Shown here in pieces: positions 1 through 6,805 of a stretch of DNA of 64,000 bases. The stretch comes from a bacterium (GTDB lineage Bacteria; Pseudomonadota; Alphaproteobacteria; Acetobacterales; Acetobacteraceae). Numbering within the stretch: position 1 is the first letter of the stretch; the number at the start of each line of letters is the position of its first letter. Location: the NCBI GenBank assembly GCA_026224825.1, contig JAMFRO010000018.1, positions 1 through 64,000 of the forward strand, in the 5' to 3' direction. A program made the translations under genes and the position numbers. Under the pieces are notes generated by a model. The model was not told where the DNA came from, did no database searches, and saw only the letters and a program-made list of their open reading frames with translations.

Positions 1-1
1 C

Positions 2-394
2 CGGAGCCCTCCGGAGTATAGTCTCAACTTCAACACCATCCTCCAACGCCAATCCTCCGCCAATAAGCAGAAGATCAGAGGCAGAGTACGCAAAATGCTA
101 CAAGGCGGGATTCAGCTGACGGTTACGATCGTTCCGGCGGTCGCGTATGCGCTGGTCGTATCGCGCGTACCGGCTTTGAACCGCTGGCCATGGGTCGGCG
201 ATCCTCTGCTCGGCATCATCGTGTTTTTCTTCATGGGCTTCATTGTGTTGCCGCATAGTGCCTTCACCACGCCAGTGTCGGTGACACCTATGCCCTTCGC
301 GCCCGCCATTTTGATTCACATGTTCGGCTTCGGCCTGCCGATTGCACTGGTCATCCAGCGTGGATGGGCTCGGTCGAGGAATGCCGGTCTCTGA
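2..394 (+). CDS. Membrane protein, probably 5'-truncated by window edge
   Basis: The frame is open without a stop from base 2 to the TGA at 394, so the gene may begin outside the window. An internal ATG at 95 would give a 99-residue protein. From that Met the product shows three hydrophobic stretches, roughly residues 5-23, 38-53 and 70-87, separated by short polar turns, and ends in a basic tail. That is the look of a small integral inner-membrane protein. I do not recognise a family or a function. No convincing ribosome binding site precedes the ATG at 95, which favours the truncated-gene reading. Moderate confidence that it is coding, low on identity. Confidence 0.45.
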   Translation, partial: RSPPEYSLNFNTILQRQSSANKQKIRGRVRKMLQGGIQLTVTIVPAVAYALVVSRVPALNRWPWVGDPLLGIIVFFFMGFIVLPHSAFTTPVSVTPMPFAPAILIHMFGFGLPIALVIQRGWARSRNAGL

Positions 395-671
395 ATCGTC
401 ACCACGTGGGGCAGGCAGTTAGCTCCGCCTTCTCAGGGATTGCCGACTGAACCGCGGCGCAAGGAGCTACCTCGGCGCCCGGATTTGCGACACTTGATTT
501 GGTTCCACTTAAGACCAAGGACACCCACCTGATGAGCATGAAGATAACGCAAATCGTTTCGATTTCAGAATTTTATCCTTTTATTGAACCTACCCCAGCC
601 TGAGAATTCTTTCATCCGAATTGCCGCGCTTCAGTCATCCCCTTCATTTTTCTCTCAAAGGAGTATTCATC
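395..671. other. Intergenic, no gene seen
   Basis: Non-coding stretch between the first membrane protein and the SnoaL-like gene. It becomes AT-richer from about 540 to 660, where the promoter of the downstream gene probably lies. No clear hairpin or operator was recognised. Confidence 0.4.
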
Positions 672-1079
672 ATGATCAGCACAGACCATCTCGACGCCTA
701 TCTCAAAGCGATGGGTGAGCGCGACGTCACCGCGGCAAAAATTCACATGGCTGATGACGTTGTTATCTACAGCCCCCTCGTCCCGGCACCATTCAAGGGC
801 AAGGACCAGGTGGCCGATGTCCTGGCCGCACTTCTCGGCACTGTCGACGCCTTCGAGCCAAAAATGCTGCTGCGCGACAACGCGGACTTCGTCGCCGTCT
901 TCACCATCAAGCTAGGCGACCACGTGATCGACGGCATGGATCACATGCACATTAACGACGCTGGGCTGGTGGACAGCATGACGGTGGCGTGGCGGCCGCT
1001 GCCGTCGGTGGTCGCGGTGCAGCAGAAACTCGCACCAAAACTGGGCGGCAACGCCATGAAACTGGTGAACGTCGAGTAA
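672..1079 (+). CDS. SnoaL-like / NTF2-fold protein
   Basis: A 135-residue protein with the layout of the SnoaL/NTF2-like superfamily: an N-terminal helical part (DHLDAYLKAMGERD), then a beta-rich half carrying the pocket (DDVVIYSPLVPAPFKG, followed by alternating hydrophobic strands). Members are small alpha+beta cone folds used as isomerases, cyclases, hydrolases or ligand-binding proteins, so the fold does not give a reaction. The start at 672 is chosen over the longer in-frame Met at 621 because AAAGGAG sits 8-9 bases upstream and the SnoaL fold begins immediately. It appears monocistronic. Family assignment is reasonable; the substrate is unknown. Confidence 0.7.
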   Translation: MISTDHLDAYLKAMGERDVTAAKIHMADDVVIYSPLVPAPFKGKDQVADVLAALLGTVDAFEPKMLLRDNADFVAVFTIKLGDHVIDGMDHMHINDAGLVDSMTVAWRPLPSVVAVQQKLAPKLGGNAMKLVNVE

Positions 1080-1736
1080 GCGAGCGCACGCCAGATGATC
1101 GGAGCGCGGCTTACTGCCGGCGTCGCCCTCGCTTCAATCAAACTGTGGCTGCCCTTTGTCCACGAGGCAGGGGCGCATCGAAATTTGCGATCGCGATTCA
1201 TCAGTCGAACTTGACCAAGTCCTTAAAGATCAGTTGGCCCCAGCTCAGGGGACGCTATCAAATCTAAATGAAGGGCGTGCTGCAAACGAGATGTGATCTG
1301 ATTTCCTCAGGCCTCCCAGAGATCCGACGCACTCAACATACGGTCGGCAGCGGGGTGTCAAGGAGTTCTATGGGAATGATTAACCTTCACGGCGTAGGCT
1401 TAAGTTAATGTGCAAGTTGACGAGCGTCCAGCGCATTCATCTCCGGCTTTGAGGCGACCCACGCGTAAAGTCGTAATCTAGGCAAACTGGGTGCACAGCT
1501 TGACCCCGCAAGGCGGCTCGCCGATGTCCATGGGAAACGATGGTGACGCCGCCGTCAACAAAATATGCTCAAGATAGTTAACTCTCGGTGGTTGCGTGCC
1601 CCCGCACCCAGAACCACTATGTATCTCAATACATTATGACACCCCTGCGGGGCCTTAAGTTGCTAACATGGGCAACCTGGCACGGTAGCCTTGCCGGCTT
1701 CGAATGTGCGCCAGTGGCGTGGCAGACCCGGTAGTC
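1080..1736. other. Intergenic, about 650 bp, no supported gene
   Basis: Lies between the SnoaL-like gene (+) and the end of the ferritin-like gene (-). Only short, compositionally poor open frames occur on either strand. Base composition is lower in GC than the flanks, which suggests decayed or acquired DNA, but no IS ends, tRNA remnant or recognisable pseudogene was found. Confidence 0.4.
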
Positions 1737-2903
1737 TCACATGAAATTGCGTGTATGTAGGCTTGATAGCGCCCGGGCTTCTGCTTCGCCGAAGCCTAAA
1801 CGGATCAGACTGCCCTGACGCGCGAGATCCATGTCCGTCTGCAGCCGCATGATTTTAGCGTGGCCGCCTGCGATCATTGCCGGTTCGAAGCCCCCGGCGG
1901 CGATCACTGTCAGGGCTTCGAAGACGAGTTCGTTCAGGCCGGAGGTGTGCATCAGCTCGGCATGGCGGCGTTGCATCGCCATGGCCAGGCGCGGGCGCAG
2001 TGTGGCATCCTGCGCCGCGTGGCGCCGCAGATGCGACAGGCCGAAGGCGACATGCCGGGCCTCGTCCTGTGCCGCCAGGCGGCAGATGTCGCGCGTGATG
2101 GGGTCGGGCCCCTCGCGCGCCAGAAAATCCAGCAGGACGAGAAACGAGCCCTCACCCATGACGCTCAACAAAAAAGACGCGATGGCGAAATCCGGTTCCG
2201 TGACCAATGTTTTTAGCGAGGCCTGGCCGCCGCTGGTGGAAACGCCGGGGGCGGTATGGCGCAGCAAAGCACGGCGGGTGAAGACTTCCATGTGGCGCGC
2301 CTCATCGGCCGCCTGGATGGCCAGCAGTTGCAGCACTTCACGGAAATGCGGGTGGATGGTCGCGGCGAAACGCGCCGGCACGAGCAGTGCCGCGGTTTCA
2401 TTTTCGATGAGATAGGTCATCACCTGCACGACGGCCGTCTCGATATCGTCGTCATGCGCAACAGGCTGGTGCCAATCTATAGCCGTCTGCGGATCCCATT
2501 GCGCGGCGGCGGCGCGGGCGTAGAGCCTGGCTGCATCGTCGCTCCAGATTTCCAGTTTATCGACCAGGCCGAAATCGAAACCAGCGCTGCCGCGCTCCAC
2601 CGCCGCACCGCGCGCGGCAAGCCCCCAATGGCGAGGCGGGGATTCGACCACACCTTCCGGCGGTGCCGCCCCGGCGCGCTCCGTAGGCAAGCCGGCGGCA
2701 TTGGGTGTGAGGCGGTGGGTGTGCGGTGCGGTGAAGTCTGCCGCCACGCCCATGGTTCTGGCCCAGGCACGCAGGTGCAGGCGCAGTTCGGGATGGTTGC
2801 CGACAACCTCCAGGCTCTCAGCCGGTGCGAGGCGGCGCAGGGCCCGGCGAAGTAAAATATCTGCACCTTCCTCTAGCCCCAGGGATTCGAGGTCTAGCCG
2901 CAT
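1737..2903 (-). CDS. TusA-like domain fused to ferritin-like diiron protein
   Basis: 388 residues starting at an ATG whose A is shared with the TGA of the upstream gene (TGATG), so translation is coupled. The first ~55 residues look like a TusA/SirA fold (LESLGLEEGADILLRR) but lack the CPxP cysteine. After a Pro/Ala-rich linker comes a four-helix ferritin-like domain with two carboxylate-bridged iron motifs, DEARH at 200-204 (E201, H204) and DEARH at 280-284 (E281, H284), plus Glu residues in the partner helices (IENETAALL, VMGEGSFL). Two ExxH motifs about 80 residues apart are typical of diiron oxidases and oxygenases. Last gene of a three-gene operon with a PhnD-like protein and an acyl-CoA-dehydrogenase-like flavoprotein. 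Function unknown; an oxygen-dependent reaction is inferred. Confidence 0.65.
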   Translation of the reverse strand: MRLDLESLGLEEGADILLRRALRRLAPAESLEVVGNHPELRLHLRAWARTMGVAADFTAPHTHRLTPNAAGLPTERAGAAPPEGVVESPPRHWGLAARGAAVERGSAGFDFGLVDKLEIWSDDAARLYARAAAAQWDPQTAIDWHQPVAHDDDIETAVVQVMTYLIENETAALLVPARFAATIHPHFREVLQLLAIQAADEARHMEVFTRRALLRHTAPGVSTSGGQASLKTLVTEPDFAIASFLLSVMGEGSFLVLLDFLAREGPDPITRDICRLAAQDEARHVAFGLSHLRRHAAQDATLRPRLAMAMQRRHAELMHTSGLNELVFEALTVIAAGGFEPAMIAGGHAKIMRLQTDMDLARQGSLIRLGFGEAEARALSSLHTRNFM

Positions 2904-3739
2904 CACGATGGCAGGAAGTGGTCCAGCCCGCCGGCGCGGTCCACGGCGCTGTTGAGCAGCGCATAGCCGCTGGCCCGGCCGGGCAGCCATTGCTTCAGCC
3001 CTTCCAGTTCCAGCAGCGGCCGGACTGCGGGGTCGTCGAAGCGCATGGCCAGCAGAAGCTCGGTAAAGCGGTGGATCAACGCCTGCGGTGCGTCATCGAA
3101 GATGGTGAAATTGCAATGGTCGAACAGGCCGGTTTCGGCCAGCACCTTTGTGACACCAGTGGGCAGCGTGCCCTCTCTGGCGAAGAGCAGGCGGTTGGCG
3201 TCCAATATGCAGCAGGCGTCCGCCGAGCCTGCCATCAACGCCTTTGCCGCGTCGCGCTCACCGCCAACATGGTCGCCATGCTTGCCGAGTCCAATATCGT
3301 AACGGATCAATTCGAAATCGCGCCCGGGCAGCAGCCCTTCCGCTGCCAGTACCTCCAGGGGGATCAATGTCGCCTGCGGCGAATCCTCGGCCCCGGTGGC
3401 GATACGCTTGCCTTTCAGCCCGGCGATGGAATCTATCCCAGCACCTTTGCGTACAACCACCACGCTGGCGAGATCACGATCGGTATCGCGCATGGCAATC
3501 GCGTGGGCGCGCCGCCCATGCCTTGTCGCGAGGCGCTCGGCCTCCACCCAGGCCAGCGGCGAGTTCCAGGCGATGTTGCATTGGCCGCCCCAATGGCCAC
3601 GCACCTGCGATTCATAATTCGAATAAAGCACATAATCGAACGCCAGGCCTTGTACCTGGAAGAAATCCTTGAACCCTTCCCAGATGGTGACGACTTTCGG
3701 GTCATAGGCCACGGCGCCGAGAATGATGCGGTCGGTCAT
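2903..3739 (-). CDS. PhnD-like substrate-binding protein without signal peptide
   Basis: 278 residues in the PhnD/SsuA/transferrin-type periplasmic binding fold: an N-terminal lobe (LGAVAYDPKVVTIWEGF), a ligand loop (SNYESQV, NIAWNSPLAWVEAER), a hinge (LKGKRIATGAEDSPQATLIP) and the C-terminal lobe (LMAGSADACCILDANR). The start at 3739 follows a GAGGCAG ribosome binding site. Unusually, the product begins directly with the first beta strand; there is no signal peptide or lipobox and no ABC permease or ATPase nearby. It may therefore act in the cytoplasm as a ligand-binding protein or an enzyme on the same scaffold. It sits between the acyl-CoA-dehydrogenase-like and ferritin-like genes, overlapping the latter by one base. 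The ligand is unknown. Confidence 0.65.
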   Translation of the reverse strand: MTDRIILGAVAYDPKVVTIWEGFKDFFQVQGLAFDYVLYSNYESQVRGHWGGQCNIAWNSPLAWVEAERLATRHGRRAHAIAMRDTDRDLASVVVVRKGAGIDSIAGLKGKRIATGAEDSPQATLIPLEVLAAEGLLPGRDFELIRYDIGLGKHGDHVGGERDAAKALMAGSADACCILDANRLLFAREGTLPTGVTKVLAETGLFDHCNFTIFDDAPQALIHRFTELLLAMRFDDPAVRPLLELEGLKQWLPGRASGYALLNSAVDRAGGLDHFLPS

Positions 3740-3743
3740 GTCT

Positions 3744-3811
3744 GCCTCAGGCAAAAATATCGAGGCCGCACAGCGCGGCCTCAGGCAAAAAGATCTAGGC
3801 CGCACAAAGCG
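3744..3811. repeat. 34-bp tandem duplication at a gene junction
   Basis: Two imperfect copies of a unit starting GCCTCAGGCAAAAA and containing AGGCCGCACA..GCGCGG begin at 3744 and 3778. The right copy contains the 3' end and stop of the acyl-CoA-dehydrogenase-like gene; the left copy lies in the spacer before the PhnD-like start and brings its ribosome binding site. The genes probably overlapped before the duplication. Confidence 0.65.
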
Positions 3812-4908
3812 CGGCCGATGAAGTCATAGAGCTGATCGGTGGTGGGCGCCATCACCGTGCCGGCGCGGGCATCGCGGAAATGTCGTTCCACGCCGGTCTC
3901 CTTGCGGAAGGCAGCGCCACCGCAGATGCGCATGGCGAGTTCCGTGGCCTCCGTTGCCGCCTCGCCGGCCGCGGCTTTGACCTCCAGAACGCGCAGCCCG
4001 GTCTCCGGTGCCGATGACTCCAGTGCTGCAATGGTATCGGCGATAAGGGCGCGGACCAGATCCGTTTTCACCTGCATTCGGGCGAGATAGGCGCGGATGG
4101 TGGGCAGCGCGCTGAGCTGCTGGCCGAGATGCGCGAAGCCGGTGGCGGTGACATGCGCGATGGTGCGCGATAGTGCGCCCTCCATGATCCCCAGCGCATT
4201 GGCGGCACTCAGCAAAGTGAAAACCGGCAGTACGGTGGATAGCATGATATCCGCACCCGCACCGTCTCCGCCCAGCAGATTGGCGGCGGGAATACGCGCG
4301 CCGGCAGCCTTTACCGGCGCGGAATCATTGCCGCGCAGGCCGAGACCATCGAACCCCGACCCCGGCACGATGCCAGGCGTGTTTCGGGGCACCAGCCAAA
4401 GCGAGACGCCTTCGCCGGTGGTGGCCTGGCTGGACCAGATGTAAAAATCGGCCTCATTGGCGGAGGTAACCCAGGATTTGGCGGCGTCCAGCACGATCGC
4501 ATCGCCTTCGCGCCGGGCGGTGGAGATGGGCGCCCAGAAATGGCTGCGGCTGCCGGCTTCAGAGAAGGCGAGGGTGGTGAGCGCGCCCCCGGCGGCCACG
4601 CGGCGGCGTAGCTCCTCACTGCCGTGAGCTTCAACCACCGCGGCGGCGCAGTAATGCATGGTCACGATCATTGCCGTGGAGCCGCAGGCGGCACCCAGGC
4701 GCTGCACCACAGCCGCCGCCTGGCGCAGCCCGCCACCGCCGCCGCCAACTACAGCGGCCATGGTGAGCCCGGCGAGGCCGGACTCCTGAAACGCCTGGAT
4801 ATGCGCTGTGGGAAAAATGCCGTCGGCGTCCACCGTTACGGCGCCGGCGGCAGCGGTGGCGGCCAGCGCCTCCAGTTTAGGGTAAAAATCCTGGCTTTGC
4901 TGGTCCAC
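3781..4908 (-). CDS. Acyl-CoA-dehydrogenase-like flavoprotein lacking catalytic Glu
   Basis: 375 residues with GTG start at 4908 behind an AGGGAG ribosome binding site. The order is that of the acyl-CoA dehydrogenase superfamily: N-terminal helices, the middle beta domain (LAFSEAGSRSH, AKSWVTSANEADFYIW), and the C-terminal helical domain ending RDARAGTVMAPTTDQLYDFIGRALCG. In dehydrogenases the segment after RDA carries the catalytic Glu (YEGT); here that position is Ala354 in MAPTTD. This resembles members that act as flavin monooxygenases (the DszC/SfnB type) rather than alpha,beta-dehydrogenases. First gene of the operon with the PhnD-like and diiron proteins. I infer an oxidative step on a sulfur- or phosphorus-containing or otherwise unusual small molecule; the substrate is not shown by the sequence. 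Confidence 0.7.
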   Translation of the reverse strand: MDQQSQDFYPKLEALAATAAAGAVTVDADGIFPTAHIQAFQESGLAGLTMAAVVGGGGGGLRQAAAVVQRLGAACGSTAMIVTMHYCAAAVVEAHGSEELRRRVAAGGALTTLAFSEAGSRSHFWAPISTARREGDAIVLDAAKSWVTSANEADFYIWSSQATTGEGVSLWLVPRNTPGIVPGSGFDGLGLRGNDSAPVKAAGARIPAANLLGGDGAGADIMLSTVLPVFTLLSAANALGIMEGALSRTIAHVTATGFAHLGQQLSALPTIRAYLARMQVKTDLVRALIADTIAALESSAPETGLRVLEVKAAAGEAATEATELAMRICGGAAFRKETGVERHFRDARAGTVMAPTTDQLYDFIGRALCGLDLFA

Positions 4909-4936
4909 GTGCCACTCCCTCTATTAATGCCCGCTA

Positions 4937-5608
4937 CTAATGAGTGGGGAAAACCAGAACCGGATTCGCCTGATAGAATTGCGGAAATTCCGTCTGCAAC
5001 GCCTTCACCACCGGCAGATCGTTTTGCACGATATACGGGTCGGCCGGATGATTGACCAGGTAATCCTGATGATAAGCCTCCGCGCGGTAGAAGGGTTTTG
5101 AGGGCGCCACGGTAACGACGATGGGGCCTGCGAAGACATGCCCTGCGCTCAGTTGCGCGATATAGGCATTCGCGGTTTTTTCCTGGGCCGACGAATTTGT
5201 CCAGATCGCGGAGCGATAGCGTGTGCCATGATCACCGCCCTGGAAGTTCAACTCGGTAGGGTCGACCACCGAAAAGAAGATCTGCAGGATCTGGCCATAG
5301 GAAATCACTTTCGGATCAAATACGATCTGAACCGATTCAGCATGGCCGGATTTGTCGGCACTGACGATTTTGTACTGGGCCGTGGCCGCGGTGCCGCCAG
5401 TGTATCCGGCATAGACATGGGTCACACCTTTTACATGCTCGTAGACACCCTGGGTTGCCCAGAAGCAGCCGCCGGCAAGAACGGCGGTCTCGCTGTGCAC
5501 ATGCTGCGGCGGATCGTAAGCCGGCGCCGGGGCGGGGCCCGCCGCGAATGCCGGAGCCGCCATAAGCGATGACAAAACAAGGCCGAATAAAGTCCTGAAT
5601 ACGCGCAT
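4937..5608 (-). CDS. msrA: Exported peptide-methionine (S)-S-oxide reductase
   Basis: 223 residues. The start at 5608 is preceded by a purine-rich GGGGGGAAGAA. Residues 1-23 are a Sec signal peptide (MRVFRTLFGLVLSSLMAAPAFA), so the enzyme is periplasmic. The MsrA active-site motif GGCFW is at 46-50 with nucleophile Cys48, followed by the family segments GYTGG, YKIVSADKSGHAESVQIVFDP, DPTELNFQGGDHGTRYRSAI and AEAYHQDYL. MsrA reduces the S-epimer of methionine sulfoxide in oxidised proteins. It lies just downstream of a divergent LysR gene, which may regulate it. The export suits a host with periplasmic quinoprotein oxidation, where reactive oxygen would damage envelope proteins. The long in-frame extension to 5812 is rejected. 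Confidence 0.9.
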   Translation of the reverse strand: MRVFRTLFGLVLSSLMAAPAFAAGPAPAPAYDPPQHVHSETAVLAGGCFWATQGVYEHVKGVTHVYAGYTGGTAATAQYKIVSADKSGHAESVQIVFDPKVISYGQILQIFFSVVDPTELNFQGGDHGTRYRSAIWTNSSAQEKTANAYIAQLSAGHVFAGPIVVTVAPSKPFYRAEAYHQDYLVNHPADPYIVQNDLPVVKALQTEFPQFYQANPVLVFPTH

Positions 5609-5682
5609 TTCTTCCCCCCGAGGCGGTCTTATTATCTTGTTGCCGTGCAGGGAGCAGGAGTTGCACAGGCGTAAACCTGCGT

Positions 5683-5715
5683 CCAATGTATTTTTTGTAC
5701 CAAACTTATACATGG
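5683..5715. promoter_or_regulatory. Inverted repeat between msrA and lysR
   Basis: Imperfect inverted repeat CCAaTGTAT...ATACATGG with a 16-base spacer in the 114-bp divergent intergenic region, overlapping the ribosome binding site of the LysR gene. Position and symmetry suit an autoregulatory LysR site, but T-N11-A geometry is not clean. This is a candidate only. Confidence 0.3.
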
Positions 5716-5722
5716 AGCGTAT

Positions 5723-6631
5723 ATGATGGACCTGCGCAAGCTCCGGCATCTGGTGGTGCTTGGTAAGACTTTGAACTATGTGCGTGCGGCCGAAGCATTG
5801 TCGATTACGCAACCGACGTTGAGCCGTTCGATTCAGGCCCTTGAACGCGAGCTGAAGGTGCAGCTCTTTGACCGTAACCGCGGTGGCGTGTGTCTAACGC
5901 CGCAGGGGCGCAGCATCGCCGAGCGGGCCACCACACTTCTCGCGGAAGCGGAGGATCTCGAAAACCATGCCAGGCTGGGTGCCGCCGGGGAGGGGGGGCG
6001 GATAAGGTTCGGCATGGCGCCGATGCCGGCCCATGCGCTTTTAGCGAATGTGCTTGCTGACCGGGTGAGGGGCGCGCCGAAAGTCACGAATGAGGTCGTG
6101 GTGAGGGATGTCGAGCCGCTATGGGAGATGCTTGTGGATGGGGAGATTGAGTTTTTTGTGAGTGCCGGCCTGCCCATGCATGATCTCACGCTGGCCCGTA
6201 CGGAACCATTGGGAGAATTTCCGCTGAGCTTGATCGTGCGCGCTGGCCATCCACTTTTGGGGACGCGCGGGCGCGGCGCTCCAGGTGCCGGTGGAGAAGG
6301 TGCAAAATACCCGCTCTACCGGTCAAGCTGGGCCGGCCTGTCCATTCCGGATGAAGCAGATGGGCTTGTGTGGGGGCCTGCGAATATCGTCGAGGATTTC
6401 GCGACACTCGTGCAGCTTACGGCTGCAACGGACGTGATATGGATCGCCTCGGCTTACGCGATAGATGCTGAAATACGTGCAGGCCGGCTGGTTGAGCTTA
6501 TGCGTGGCCGCCAGCATATTGAAGTGAAGATATATACGCTTGCACGCCGCTCGCAATCGGCACTTGCAAAATCGATCATCGCAACATTGCGGCACCATGT
6601 GGGGCTTATTTCGGCGAGCACTTTGGAATGA
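5723..6631 (+). CDS. LysR-family transcriptional regulator
   Basis: 302 residues (GGAG ribosome binding site 5 bases before the ATG at 5723; a second ATG follows immediately at 5726). The N-terminal 60 residues form the LysR winged helix-turn-helix (LRKLRHLVVLGKTLNYVRAAEAL, TQPTLSRSIQALERELKVQLFDR). The remainder is a periplasmic-binding-like effector domain (IRFGMAPMPAHALLANVLADR). Divergent from msrA and convergent with the alcohol dehydrogenase operon. LysR proteins usually control the divergent neighbour, so msrA is the most likely target. The effector cannot be read from the sequence. The segment around residues 175-195 is Gly-rich (GTRGRGAPGAGGEG), unusual for this domain and possibly a local expansion. 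Confidence 0.88.
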   Translation: MMDLRKLRHLVVLGKTLNYVRAAEALSITQPTLSRSIQALERELKVQLFDRNRGGVCLTPQGRSIAERATTLLAEAEDLENHARLGAAGEGGRIRFGMAPMPAHALLANVLADRVRGAPKVTNEVVVRDVEPLWEMLVDGEIEFFVSAGLPMHDLTLARTEPLGEFPLSLIVRAGHPLLGTRGRGAPGAGGEGAKYPLYRSSWAGLSIPDEADGLVWGPANIVEDFATLVQLTAATDVIWIASAYAIDAEIRAGRLVELMRGRQHIEVKIYTLARRSQSALAKSIIATLRHHVGLISASTLE

Positions 6632-6805
6632 CTTCAGGCACGCCAGCCTTCTAACACGATACGCGGCGCGCCTCGGACAATACCTGGTGTGCCGCGTGGC
6701 ACTGGAAGAGGGGCTGCAAAGTGTATTGAAACCAGATTTGGTTTGATCAACTTCACCTCCGCTGCTTCACTCGGCCTGTCGCGTCCGCGCCTGGTCATGC
6801 TCTGT

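Noticed and set aside
6689-6744. Small inverted repeats between the LysR gene and the dehydrogenase gene as terminator
   Set aside because: Stems of five to six bases without a T run; too weak to annotate.
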